A stretch of DNA of 64,000 bases. Source: DATFDN01 sp963756495 (GTDB lineage Bacteria > Pseudomonadota > Alphaproteobacteria > Acetobacterales > Acetobacteraceae). The DNA lies in contig CAVWNS010000009.1 in NCBI GenBank assembly GCA_963756495.1, positions 186,001-250,000 on the forward strand, written 5' to 3'. This document shows positions 8,356 to 17,298 of the stretch, piece after piece. Both the position numbers and the translations under genes were made by a program. The notes beneath the pieces are model-generated. The model was not told the DNA's origin and did no database searches. It saw only the letters and a list, made by a program, of their open reading frames with translations. Positions within the stretch are counted from its first letter, which is position 1, and every line of letters starts with the position of its first letter.

Positions 8356-8967
8356 TCAACCTAGCAATGCCGCCCGGAACCTGTCGCGTGCGACATGGGG
8401 GAACAGGTTACGCGGCTTCCTGAGCGGCGGCCCCTCCGTCACCCGCAACAGGATGAAAGCCAGGCCGCCGCCCTCGTTCAGCAGCCGGCGCCCCTCGGCC
8501 AGTTCCGCCTCGGTGTTGATGGTGTGGACCACGGGGAACCCGGCCCCTGCAGCGATCCTGTCCAGCGCGACGCCAAGCCCGGTATGGCTGTCCTGGTTGC
8601 CGGTCTCGCCGTAGTGCCCGTTATCGACGCAGATAATTTGCAGATTGGGCGGGTTCAGGAGCGCAATGGTCGCCAGCGCGCCGAGGTTCATCAGCAACTC
8701 GCCATCGCCGGTCACCACCAGCACGCGCCGGCGCGGCTGGGCGAGCGCGAGACCCAACCCCATCATCGGCGCCGCGCCCATCGCGCCGGCCAGGCCGAAG
8801 ACGCTGGGCGCGTTCTCGGTGATCGCGCACAGCTCCTGCGCGGCGCCCGCCAAACCCGCCACGACGAGGAAATCTCCCGGCCGCTCGATTAGCGCGGGCA
8901 CCGTCTGACGGCGGTCCAGCACCGGGTCGGGAAGCGCGGACATCTGCATCCGTGTCAGCTTGGCCAT
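8356..8967 (-). CDS. TPP-dependent decarboxylase, C-terminal (beta) subunit
   Basis: 203 aa. Carries the TPP-binding pyrophosphate domain: GDGELLMNLGAL and DNGHYGETGNQ (the GDG...N motif that ligates Mg2+ and diphosphate), preceded by GLAGAMGAAPMMGLGLALA. It corresponds to the C-terminal half of sulfopyruvate or phosphonopyruvate decarboxylases (ComE-like) encoded as a separate chain. The start at 8967 is 11 bp after the stop of the partner subunit gene; the open frame extends further upstream but over the partner's coding sequence. The two chains should form one active site. Substrate not determinable here. Confidence 0.85.
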   Translation of the reverse strand: MAKLTRMQMSALPDPVLDRRQTVPALIERPGDFLVVAGLAGAAQELCAITENAPSVFGLAGAMGAAPMMGLGLALAQPRRRVLVVTGDGELLMNLGALATIALLNPPNLQIICVDNGHYGETGNQDSHTGLGVALDRIAAGAGFPVVHTINTEAELAEGRRLLNEGGGLAFILLRVTEGPPLRKPRNLFPHVARDRFRAALLG

Positions 8968-8978
8968 TGCTCGTTCCC

Positions 8979-9497
8979 TCAGAATTTCTTGGCGCCGATC
9001 AGCTTCTGCGTGAGCAGCACGGCGACGGCCTGACCGGATTGGAAGGCCATGGTCAAGGCGGCGGTCACGGTGGGGATCACCTGCTCGGGTGCCTCGGCGC
9101 GCAAGCAGACCACGCCCATGGCCGACATCACCGGCACGACCGCCTGGCCCATCGGGAATTGCCACGGGTTCCCCTCGCCGAACTCGCCGCGCATGCTGAT
9201 CAGCGTCAGGAACGGGAAGCGCGCGCCGGCGATCAGAGAAAGCATATTGATGCAGTTGCCCGCGCCCGAGGACTGCATCAGCAGCACGCCCCGCGCACCC
9301 CCGAGATCGGCGCCGGCGAGTAGCGCGACCCCCTCCTCCTCGGTGGTGAGCGGCACTGCATGGATGTCCGCGTCCGCCAGCGAGCGGTCGATCAGGACAC
9401 GGTGCCCGGCGTCCGGCACGTAAGCGAACTGGGTGACGTTGTTGCGACGCAGGAGATCATACAGCTCGTGAGCCCATGCCGGATCGCTGGCGTCCAT
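8979..9497 (-). CDS. TPP-dependent decarboxylase, N-terminal (alpha) subunit
   Basis: 172 aa from the ATG at 9497 (MDASDPAWAHELYDLLRRN), with a GGAAG ribosome-binding site. It is the pyrimidine-binding domain: YVPDAGH, TTEEEGVALLAGADLGG (the Glu that activates TPP), SSGAGNCINML and the RGEFGEGNPWQ segment. It matches the ComD/phosphonopyruvate-decarboxylase alpha type. Together with the next gene it forms a split enzyme for decarboxylation of a 3-sulfo- or 3-phosphonopyruvate-like acid. No sulfolactate or phosphonate genes lie nearby, so the pathway is open. Confidence 0.85.
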   Translation of the reverse strand: MDASDPAWAHELYDLLRRNNVTQFAYVPDAGHRVLIDRSLADADIHAVPLTTEEEGVALLAGADLGGARGVLLMQSSGAGNCINMLSLIAGARFPFLTLISMRGEFGEGNPWQFPMGQAVVPVMSAMGVVCLRAEAPEQVIPTVTAALTMAFQSGQAVAVLLTQKLIGAKKF

Positions 9498-9560
9498 GAG
9501 ACTTCCTTTCGCAAGCGGCGCCAGCATGGGGCGCCGCGTGCCCGCATGCAAACGCAGGCA

Positions 9561-10544
9561 CTAATCGCCGTATCCGTGGGGATGCGTCTCGCGCCACGCA
9601 TAAGCGGTCCGCACGATGTCATCCAGCCGGTCGAACCGCGGCCGCCAGCCGGCCTCCCGCCGGATGCGCGCCGAGGAGGCGACCAGGATGGCCGGATCGC
9701 CAGCCCGGCGCGGGCCGAAGACGTGCGGCACCGTGCGCCCGCACACCGTCTCGACGGCCTGGATCACCTCCAGCACGGAGTAGCCCGCCCCATTGCCCAG
9801 GTTATAGGTGACGCTGCCGTCGGATAGCCGCTCCAGCGCGCGCAGATGGGCATCGGCGAGGTCGGCGACATGGACGTAGTCGCGGATGCAGGTGCCGTCA
9901 TGGGTCGGGTAGTCCGTCCCGAAGACCTCCAGCGCCGGACGGCGCCGGAGCGCGGCGTCGATCGCCAGCGGGATCAGGTGCGTCTCGGGCCGATGGTCCT
10001 CGCCGATCCGCCCCTCGGGGTCCGCGCCGGCGGCGTTGAAGTAGCGCAGACAGGCGCTGCGCAGCCCATGCACGCGGTCGGCCCACAGAAGCGCGCGCTC
10101 AATCATCCACTTGCTCTCCCCGTAGGGCGATCCGGGATCGAGCCGCGCGTGTTCCGCTATAGGCACCGTCTCGGGGGCACCGAACAGATTGGCGGTCGAG
10201 GACAGCACGAACCGGGGAACCCGATGGCGCACGCACGCCTCGATCAGGCGGATGCCGTTGACGCCGTTCTCGAGCAGGTAACGGAAGGGCAGCTGCATGC
10301 TCTCGCCCACCAGCGAGAGGGCGGCAAAGTGCAGCACCCCATCCCACGGCCCGGCTCCGAGGATGGTGTCGAGGGTCTCGGCATCGGCCAAATCGCGTTC
10401 GACCAGCTCCACGTCCGCCGGTAGGGCCGCCCGATGGCCCTGGCGCAGATTGTCGAACACCACGACCTCGTCGCCGCGTTCGAGAAGCGCGAGGGCGACA
10501 TGGCTGCCGACAAATCCAGCGCCGCCCGTCACGAGATAGCGCAT
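9561..10544 (-). CDS. galE: UDP-glucose 4-epimerase
   Basis: Interconverts UDP-glucose and UDP-galactose for polysaccharide synthesis. 327 aa: NAD motif TGGAGFVGSH (6-15), FDNLRQGH, HFAALSLVGES, catalytic SSTANLFG and YGESK (Ser and YxxxK), RYFNAAGADPEG and a GTCIRDYVHVADLADAH stretch, all diagnostic of GalE. The start is 10 bp after the stop of the flippase gene with GGGAAGG as ribosome-binding site, so it probably shares that operon. It marks the left edge of the polysaccharide region. Confidence 0.95.
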   Translation of the reverse strand: MRYLVTGGAGFVGSHVALALLERGDEVVVFDNLRQGHRAALPADVELVERDLADAETLDTILGAGPWDGVLHFAALSLVGESMQLPFRYLLENGVNGIRLIEACVRHRVPRFVLSSTANLFGAPETVPIAEHARLDPGSPYGESKWMIERALLWADRVHGLRSACLRYFNAAGADPEGRIGEDHRPETHLIPLAIDAALRRRPALEVFGTDYPTHDGTCIRDYVHVADLADAHLRALERLSDGSVTYNLGNGAGYSVLEVIQAVETVCGRTVPHVFGPRRAGDPAILVASSARIRREAGWRPRFDRLDDIVRTAYAWRETHPHGYGD

Positions 10545-10554
10545 CCTGCCTTCC

Positions 10555-11866
10555 CTAATTCCCGCGGACCGGTTGCAATCGCTCGATCGAGACCGTGATG
10601 AGGCCCAGAAGCGCCACGCAGCACACGGCCTGCACCCCTGAGTAGACCCAGAGCGCCTGGACCGCGGACAAGCCCCCCTTCCAGGCGCCCAACACGGCGA
10701 GTACCACCGCGAGCAGGCGCAAGATCTCCCAGGCGGCGTTCAGGACCTGGCGCTCCAGCATCTGCAAGGTGGTCGAGACCGGGTGGACGGCGGTCAGCGC
10801 CAGATAGGCGAGGCTCATCGCTTGCAAGTAGGGTACGGCGGCGATCCACCGCGTTCCGAAGACGATGGGAAACAGCCAGCGCGCCGAGAGATTGGCCACA
10901 AAGATCCAGCTGATCGCCAGCAGCACCTGCCAAGGCACGACCTGACGAAACCGCCGGCGCAGCCCAGACGGGTTGGCACGCACGGCCCGCCCCGCTTCGC
11001 CCGTGAAAACTTGCAGGAACGACGAGCTGACCATCAGCAGCGGCCGGGCGATCACGCGATCTGACAGGAACATGAATCCTGCAATAACAGGCGAATAGAG
11101 GGCGGAGATCATTAGGTAGATCACCGAGTAGCCGGCAATGTCGATCAGTCGCGCCCAGCTCACCCATAACGGAAAGTCGATGTAGCGTCGCCACGTCCGC
11201 TTCATCCGCGCCCAGGAGATTGCGCCGGTCAATTCCGGGCTGGCCAGGACGGTCCGCCGCAGCAGCAAGAATACGCCGGCCGACTGACCCCAGACGAACC
11301 CGATCACCAGCCCCGGCGCACCCAGGCCGAGAAGGCCGAAAACGATCTGCGACACCGGGCCAGTCAGGCCCTGGGCGATGCGGGTGCGCGAGATGTCGCC
11401 GAACGCTCCCTGGCGCGTGGCCACCGCGACCATGATGTAATAGGCGCCGAAGCAGGCGAACCCGAGCGGAATCAACCATCGGTAGGAGGCGATCGGCCCG
11501 AGCCAGAGCAACCGGAGCGTGTGCAAGGGGATAGTCCAGATAAGCACGGCGACCGCAGCGGTGGTCGCCACCAGGCCGAGCAGGCACAGCGCCAGCAGAT
11601 TGGCGATTTCGCCGGCCGATTCGGCGATGGGGATAGCCACCTCCAGCCCGAGACTCGCGATCACGCACAGGATTCCGAGTGCGGCGGTATAGGTGCTGAG
11701 ATAGCCGAACTGCTCGGGTGCATAGAGGCGGGTCAGCGCCGGGGCGAGCAAGAGGCTCGGTACCCTGGCCGAGTATCGTTCCCCCCAGCATGACCCCAAG
11801 GTTGCGCGCGAAGCCGGCACGAGCAACCCTGGCGCGCAGGGCAGTGACCCGCTCGGCAACGACCAA
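10555..11866 (-). CDS. Wzx-like polysaccharide flippase, apparent frameshift
   Basis: About 430 aa multi-pass inner-membrane protein of the MATE/MVF-type polysaccharide translocase family, expected to flip lipid-linked repeat units. The C-terminal ~400 residues are continuous (PSLLLAPALTRLYAPEQFGYLSTYTAAL onward, about 10-12 hydrophobic segments). The typical N-terminus (ARNLGVMLGGTILGQ) is in a different frame, so one base is lost or gained near 11758-11765. The N-terminal boundary is unsure; a TTG at 11866 is a guess and an ATG exists at 11998. Upstream of galE in the same direction. Confidence 0.72.
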
Positions 11867-11998
11867 GCAGACAGAGGAGAGGACGCCGGTGGGCGAGTTC
11901 AGCGCCACGCGAGGTCCGGATCGCAAAGCGCGGTCAGCGCGCCGGCGCGCGGCTAGGCGCGCGCAAGATCGGCGCGTACGAGCACGCGCACGGAACAT

Positions 11999-12321
11999 GA
12001 ACTGCTCCGCCGTCCGGATCAGCCGTCGTCACTGTGAGCTCCTTCCGCCCGCGACCATCGCAGGTTTGTTTCGGTATACCACAATCCCGCCAGCTAGTCG
12101 GTCACGACATAGCCAGCGGACCGGCCCCGCCCCGCAGGCCCCCATGCGGCCCATTGGAGCGCCAGAAAGAGGGGCGCCTGACAACGACTTAATAACAACT
12201 GTTCGTGTCCTGTGCCGGCAGTGCCACACAAGCCAGACCCCGCAGGGGAGCGAACACTCGTGACTGGACCTGCCATGTTCGAGCCTGATTTGCTGCGGAT
12301 GAAGATCAAGCCATACGCGGG
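11999..12321. other. Intergenic region between flippase and sigma-54 activator
   Basis: About 320 bp between divergent genes. No convincing reading frame on either strand. It is less GC-rich around 12060-12110 and 12180-12240 and probably holds promoters for both sides, but no clear -24/-12 or -35/-10 pair could be fixed. Confidence 0.4.
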
Positions 12322-13506
12322 ATGATCTCGCACTCCAAGGCTATTGATCGCAAAGACCCGATTAACATGATGCGAGTGACGGTTTCCGACCTATCACGAC
12401 TGCCCGCCGAGAGGCTTGCGCAGCTGCTTCTGGAATGTGCGGCGGAGAGCCCTGGCTTGCTCGGGCGCCTGCACGACACCATCAGCGCGCAGCCGGCTCG
12501 CCTGCCGGATCCGCAAGGCGCCCGCATCGTCGGCGGCAGCCCGGCGATGAATCGTGTCAACGAACTGGTCGCGCGCTTCGCCCGAACCGATGAACCGGTC
12601 CTGGTCACCGGCGAGAGCGGCACAGGCAAGGAGCTTGCCGCGCGCGCCATCCATCAGGGCTCGCGCCGGCGCGCCGGGCCCTTCGTGGCGGTCAACTGCG
12701 CGGCTATCCCGGCGAATCTGGTCGCCTCCGAGCTGTTCGGCTATGAGCGCGGGGCTTTCACCGGCGCCGTCGCCCGCACCAAGGGCCAGATCGAGCACGC
12801 GCACGGCGGCACGCTGTTCCTCGACGAAATCGGCGATATGCCGGTGGACCTCCAGGGTCACCTGTTGCGGTTCCTCCAGGAAGGCCAGATTGTCCGCGTT
12901 GGCGGGCGCGAACCCCTGAACGTCGATGTGCGCGTGGTGGCCGCCACCAATGTCCGGCTCCGTCATGCGATCGTGGAAGGCCGCTTCCGCGAGGACCTCT
13001 ATTACAGGCTTAACGTGCTCACGTTGCAGTTGCCACCGCTGCGTGACCGCAACGGGGACGTGGAGCTGCTCGCCCGGCATTTCCTAACGGAGGCCGCCCG
13101 TCAGTTTGGCCGCGACGTGTCCGGATTCGACCCGGCCGCGCTGGAGGCGCTGCGGCGGCATCCCTGGCCTGGCAACATCCGTGAGTTGATGTCGACAATC
13201 CGCCGCGCTGTCGTGATCGGAGACGGTCCCACTATCAGACGGAGCGAACTGGTCGGACTGGACGAGCCAGCCGGTGAAGCAAGGGTGGACGGCCCCGCCG
13301 CGGTGATCCCAGCCGGCAGCATGCGACCAAATCCAGGGTCGGAGGAGGAACGGCTGGCGCTGCTCCAGACGCTCGCCTCGAATCGCGAAAACGTCACTTT
13401 GACCGCCCAGGAGCTTGGGGTGTCGCGGGTGACGCTCTATCGCATGCTGCGGCGTCACGCGATCAGCCTGAACCGCGGGCTGCGGCCGGCCCCCGCCCTT
13501 GGCTGA
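12322..13506 (+). CDS. Sigma-54-dependent transcriptional activator
   Basis: 394 aa. Short N-terminal region of about 65 residues with no recognisable receiver, GAF or PAS domain. Then the AAA+ activator domain (about 68-300): Walker A GESGTGKE, GAFTGA loop (as YERGAFTGAVA) that contacts sigma-54, Walker B GGTLFLDEIGD, and arginine-finger regions FREDLYYRL and LPPLRDR. The C-terminal Fis-type helix-turn-helix is LTAQELGVSRVTLYRMLRRH. It sits inside the polysaccharide region and may activate it; that is inference. The start may instead be the ATG pair at 12367-12370. Confidence 0.9.
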   Translation: MISHSKAIDRKDPINMMRVTVSDLSRLPAERLAQLLLECAAESPGLLGRLHDTISAQPARLPDPQGARIVGGSPAMNRVNELVARFARTDEPVLVTGESGTGKELAARAIHQGSRRRAGPFVAVNCAAIPANLVASELFGYERGAFTGAVARTKGQIEHAHGGTLFLDEIGDMPVDLQGHLLRFLQEGQIVRVGGREPLNVDVRVVAATNVRLRHAIVEGRFREDLYYRLNVLTLQLPPLRDRNGDVELLARHFLTEAARQFGRDVSGFDPAALEALRRHPWPGNIRELMSTIRRAVVIGDGPTIRRSELVGLDEPAGEARVDGPAAVIPAGSMRPNPGSEEERLALLQTLASNRENVTLTAQELGVSRVTLYRMLRRHAISLNRGLRPAPALG

Positions 13507-13532
13507 GACGGTCCAGCCAAGAGAAGACCCCG

Positions 13533-13870
13533 CTAGGGGAAGGCCGGCCGCACGATCAGCGCCAAGGCTTCGCCCAGTGTTGACGCCGAGCCGAGCACGT
13601 CCCCACGGGTGCAGGACGCCACCGCCCAACTGCCGGCGCGCCCGACGACCAGCCACGCAGCCAGACGCTCGCCCTCCCGGAACACCCCAGGATATTCAAT
13701 TCGTCGGCCGGCAGCGGCCAAGGCCGGGTCCCGAGATCCTCGACCGCCTCGATCCCGGCGGCACGCGCATGCTCGGCCCAATGTGCCAGAAGCGCGCGCT
13801 CGTCGTCGGTCAATGCCAACGCCGGGTATGACAATGCGGGCGTGTGCCCGAGATATGGCAGAGGCTCCAT
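13533..13870 (-). CDS. Hypothetical protein, apparent frameshift
   Basis: Unrecognised small protein of about 112 aa. The N-terminal half (from ATG 13870, MEPLPYLGHTPALSYPALALTDDERALLAHWAEHARAAGIEAVEDLG) and the C-terminal half (PGVFREGERLAAWLVVGRAGSWAVASCTRG...) are both protein-like but lie in different frames. A single indel near 13695-13700 (a TATCCTGGGG stretch) would join them. The gene is convergent with the sigma-54 activator. No signal peptide or TM segment. Confidence 0.5.
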
Positions 13871-14266
13871 GCCTTCAGGACCGATTTCCGAGCTGACCGG
13901 GCACGTCAGCACTCCCAATTTTTGGCGGCCTGGGGTGACCGCCCGCCAAATCCAGTTGCAAACGCCGCGCCAGTCCTGATCCTCATGGCCGCGCGTCGAT
14001 AAGGTTGCGGCCCCTAGGGCGGGGCAATTCGCCTCTTGATGGGTTGTGCTTCGCTGGCTGGCCTGGGTTTCTGCACTGGCGCTAGGCGGAGCCGGGCTCT
14101 CGGACGACTATGGATCCGTCGGCGGATTGCTGGCCCCTATGCGACTGATCACAGCTTGACGGGCGCGGCATGATCAGAACCGCGAACGAGACGGGGGCGC
14201 CGGATCCAGCACGTGACGTCATGGAACGTGACGGGGGTTGGACGGCACGGCTGAACGTAACAGGTC
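13871..14266. other. Intergenic region, nothing recognised
   Basis: Nearly 400 bp without a supported gene. Only short frames lacking codon bias or ribosome-binding sites are present. Confidence 0.35.
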
Positions 14267-14560
14267 TTACAGGAGGGCGCGCAGCCCAAGCCACAGCATG
14301 GACATGGTCATTGCGGACACAGCGGCGGACGCAATCATCATCAGCAATGCCTGGCGGCGTGCGCGACGTCGGAGCACCGCCTCGGCCCGATCGTCGGCGA
14401 CCTCATGGGGCCCACAGTCCTCGAACGGGTCGCCCGTGCCGGCCGCTGGCCGCATCACCTGCGCGACATCTTGGCGGAAACGGCGGATCTGGCTTGAAGC
14501 GAATAAGGCGGAATCAGCGTGCCGCACAGGGGTCCTCTGGCCGGATAATGACCGCGCCAA
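14267..14560 (-). CDS. Possible small membrane protein
   Basis: Up to 97 aa from a TTG at 14560. The N-terminal part is polar. The C-terminus has basic residues (LRRRARRQ) followed by a single hydrophobic helix ALLMMIASAAVSAMTMSMLWLGLRALL, an arrangement expected of a tail-anchored inner-membrane protein. No family recognised and no strong ribosome-binding site; divergent from the PRTase gene. Could be spurious. Confidence 0.35.
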   Translation of the reverse strand: MARSLSGQRTPVRHADSALFASSQIRRFRQDVAQVMRPAAGTGDPFEDCGPHEVADDRAEAVLRRRARRQALLMMIASAAVSAMTMSMLWLGLRALL

Positions 14561-14578
14561 TCGCAGATGCGCGACCCG

Positions 14579-15268
14579 ATGTCAACTAATAGTGAGTTTC
14601 TCGGGGACGGCTCCGACGTTGCATTGGATAGTTGCGAGGCCGTTCAGGAACGGGACATCAGATTGATGAATGCACTCACGGTCCGCACGCTCGACCGCAC
14701 TGATTTCGAGACTGCGTGCACCGCCCTGATGGCGGTCGTGGAACAAAGCTATGCGCCGACGCTGCTCATCGGCGTGCGGACCGGAGGGTTGGTCGTGGCC
14801 GAGGCGATGGCACGCGCGGCAACCGCCCAGATTCCGGTAGCTCCCCTGACCTGCCGCCGCGCCGCGACCGTTGCCAAGGCGCGACTGCCCATGCTGGCGC
14901 CGGCCTTGGCAGCTTTGCCGCGGCGGGTCACCGATACGTTGCGCGTCGCCGAGTTGCGCCTGTCGGCCGGCCGCCGGCGATCCCGCGTGCCCGTCCAGGA
15001 GGTGGACCAGGCGGAGGCCGATGCAATCGCCGTGCGCCTGCGCGCCGCTCCGGCGGGTGAGCGCCTGCTCGTGGTGGACGACGCCGTGGACAGCGGCGTG
15101 ACCTTGGATGCCGTCCTGCGCGTCCTGCGCGGCTTCTGTCAGACTGACATCGAGATCCGCTCGGCCGCCGTGACCGTCACCTTGGACAATCCATTGGTCC
15201 AACCCGACTTCGCACTTCACCGCGGCGTGCTCTGCCGTTTTCCCTGGTCCTTCGATGCCGCGCGCTGA
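14579..15268 (+). CDS. Phosphoribosyltransferase-like protein
   Basis: 229 aa from ATG 14579 (alternatives 14567 and 14666). Type I PRTase fold: LLIGVRTGGLVVAEAMA (loop II region, about 65-80) and the 13-residue-type PRPP motif LLVVDDAVDSGVTLDAV (about 163-178). A basic region in the middle (LSAGRRRSRVP) may be the substrate hood. It differs from hypoxanthine and orotate PRTases, and no substrate can be assigned. The stop overlaps the HAD gene start by 14 bp, showing translational coupling. See findings for a possible link to PRTase-HAD biosynthetic modules. Confidence 0.78.
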   Translation: MSTNSEFLGDGSDVALDSCEAVQERDIRLMNALTVRTLDRTDFETACTALMAVVEQSYAPTLLIGVRTGGLVVAEAMARAATAQIPVAPLTCRRAATVAKARLPMLAPALAALPRRVTDTLRVAELRLSAGRRRSRVPVQEVDQAEADAIAVRLRAAPAGERLLVVDDAVDSGVTLDAVLRVLRGFCQTDIEIRSAAVTVTLDNPLVQPDFALHRGVLCRFPWSFDAAR

Positions 15269-16004
15269 CCCTGTCCTCGTCTTCGACCTCGACGGCACGA
15301 TCCTCGACATCAACAGCTTTCCGCGCTGGGCACTGAGCATGGTCGGCGGCACCGTCTCCGGCCTCTCTCCCCGTCGCCGGCTCCGTCTTTCGCTCGCCGC
15401 GCAGCGGCTGCTGCTTGCGCGCAAGCTGGGCCGCAGCGACCACGACGCGCTCCTTGTCGGGTTGCAGTCGGCTTGGCAGCGCGCCTGCGGCGGAGCGTCC
15501 GAGGCAGCGGCAGCGCACTTCGCCAGCCGCCTGAGCCGCCATGTGCGTCCGGCGCTTCGCCCGGTGCTGGACCGCGTAGCCGGGGGAGAGGCCGATGCCG
15601 TCCTGGCGACCGCGGCAGCCGAGGACTACGCCCTCGCCCTGGGGCGTGCCCTCGGATTCCGCCACATCCTCGCGACCTCCAGCCGGCGTGCCGCCGGCGA
15701 GGGCTGCAACAGCGGCGCCCGCAAGCGCGACCGCGTTCTGGACTACATCGCCGCCTGCGGCTGGTCGGGGCGGCGCATCGTGTTCTTCACGGACCACCTG
15801 GACGACCTGCCATTGATCCAGGCGAGCAGTGCGGTCTGCTGGTTCGGCACCGAAGCTGGGCTGCGCGTCGTGCGCGAGCGTGCGGCGGGGGTGCCCGTCA
15901 TGCCCTGCAATTCGCTGGACACCACCGCCATCATGCTGGCGTTCGGGACGGGGCGTCCGGCAGGCGCGCGCGCTCAGACCGTTGTGGCGCGCGCCAGAGC
16001 CTGA
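15255..16004 (+). CDS. HAD-family phosphatase (class IB-like)
   Basis: 249 aa. Motif I FDLDGT (10-15, catalytic Asp11 and Asp13), motif II Thr in VLATAAAEDY (about 117), motif III Lys in SGARKRDRV (about 157) and motif IV FFTDHLDDLPLI (Asp pair, about 176-186), with the cap inserted between motifs I and II. This is a phosphoserine-phosphatase-like HAD, so a phosphomonoester substrate is likely. Overlaps the PRTase gene by 14 bp, so the pair probably acts in one pathway. Confidence 0.82.
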   Translation: MPRADPVLVFDLDGTILDINSFPRWALSMVGGTVSGLSPRRRLRLSLAAQRLLLARKLGRSDHDALLVGLQSAWQRACGGASEAAAAHFASRLSRHVRPALRPVLDRVAGGEADAVLATAAAEDYALALGRALGFRHILATSSRRAAGEGCNSGARKRDRVLDYIAACGWSGRRIVFFTDHLDDLPLIQASSAVCWFGTEAGLRVVRERAAGVPVMPCNSLDTTAIMLAFGTGRPAGARAQTVVARARA

Positions 16005-16030
16005 TCACTTCACGACGAAGCAATCAGGCT
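15998..16030. terminator. Candidate bidirectional terminator
   Basis: Inverted repeat AGCCTGAT (15998-16005) and ATCAGGCT (16023-16030) between the convergent HAD and GT4 genes. No strong T tract, so weak support. Confidence 0.35.
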
Positions 16031-16042
16031 CTTGGGCGTGTT

Positions 16043-17290
16043 CTAGGAGGATGCACGCTTCAGCCTGACGCTATGGCGCTCGAGTACCGCCTGATAGATG
16101 CTCAGCAGGGCGCGCGTGTGTCGTGCTCGATCCGACGGGCAGGCCCAGAATCGGTCGTAGGCCGCGCGACCAGCGATCCGCACCGTCGCGTCGTCGCGGA
16201 CGATAGCCAGCGCCCGCGCCAGGCTTTCCCGGTCGCCGCTGCGGAACACCCAACCGGTCTCGCCGTCTACGACCCGCTCGGAGGCGGCCGAGATGTCGCT
16301 GACGATCGCCGGAATTCCGCGCGCCGCCGCCTCCGCCACCACGAGACCATAAGTCTCGTACCAGAGACTCGGGAACAGCAGGCAGCGCGCCGTCCCGAGC
16401 GCGGTGACCGCCGCCTCGGCCGGCAGCCAACCGGTCACGCGCACGCCCGGCCCTTCCACCGCGCCCCGCAGCGGGCCGTCGCCGATGAAGGTGATCGGCA
16501 AACCGGCGCGCCGGGCTGCCTCGGCTGCCAGCAGCACGCCCTTTTCCTCGTCCAGTCGGCCGAGTACGGCGAGTTCGGTGTTGTCGGCGACCTCGACGGG
16601 CGCCGCACGGGGCACGTCGATGATGTTCTCCAGCGGATGAAGCCGGGCCGCCGCCGGCAGGTATGGCCGCAGCAGATCGGCCGAGCGCCGCGACAGCGTC
16701 ACGTATTCCTCGACGGTATCGGGAAAGCGCGCCAGCCCGCGTTGGGCAATGCCGCGCAGGACGCGATAGGCCTTGTGCGCTGGATGACGCTTGTCGCAAT
16801 TGCAGAGCATGCAGCGAGCGCCAAGCGGGGTCAGAGTACAGGGTTCCTGGCGCCGGTAGTCGAACAGTGCCCCATTCGGACACGCAGCGAAGAAATCGTG
16901 CAGCGTGCATACCCGTGCAAATCCGCTCCGTCGCGCGGCCAGCATCGGGGTGGTTGTCAGGGCCTTCGTATAGCCGTGCAGATGAAGCACCGTCCGCCCC
17001 GGATCGAGCCCGGCCAGCAGGTCACGAGTGACGTCATGGGCCCGCCGGTTCCACAGGGCCTGCACGGCCGCTTGTGCCACATGGCGAGAATCCGCCAGCT
17101 CCGGCTGGTCGAGGCAGATCACCCGCGCCCCCGACCCTGCCAGCTCGGGCGCGACCGGCCCGACCGCACCCACGAAAATGACCTCCAGACCGGCAGCGGC
17201 GAGCGCGATGGCCTCGTCCAGGGCGACCTTGCTGGCACCGCCCTGCACGTGACAGAAATCATTCAAGACAACGACGGCAGCGGCTTGCAT
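16043..17290 (-). CDS. GT4-family glycosyltransferase
   Basis: 415 aa from ATG 17290 with GAGGAG as ribosome-binding site 8 bp after the acyltransferase stop. N-terminal GT-B domain with NDFCHVQGGASKVALDEA (donor/acceptor loop) and LHDFFAACPNG. A Cys-rich insert with five cysteines (CPNGA, PCTLTP, RCMLCNC; about 150-185) is typical of one GT4 subgroup. The C-terminal domain has LGRLDEEKGV, FIGDGPL and YETYGLVVAEAAARG (EX7E). Likely builds the polysaccharide repeat unit. Confidence 0.9.
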   Translation of the reverse strand: MQAAAVVVLNDFCHVQGGASKVALDEAIALAAAGLEVIFVGAVGPVAPELAGSGARVICLDQPELADSRHVAQAAVQALWNRRAHDVTRDLLAGLDPGRTVLHLHGYTKALTTTPMLAARRSGFARVCTLHDFFAACPNGALFDYRRQEPCTLTPLGARCMLCNCDKRHPAHKAYRVLRGIAQRGLARFPDTVEEYVTLSRRSADLLRPYLPAAARLHPLENIIDVPRAAPVEVADNTELAVLGRLDEEKGVLLAAEAARRAGLPITFIGDGPLRGAVEGPGVRVTGWLPAEAAVTALGTARCLLFPSLWYETYGLVVAEAAARGIPAIVSDISAASERVVDGETGWVFRSGDRESLARALAIVRDDATVRIAGRAAYDRFWACPSDRARHTRALLSIYQAVLERHSVRLKRASS

Positions 17291-17298
17291 CAAGCTCC

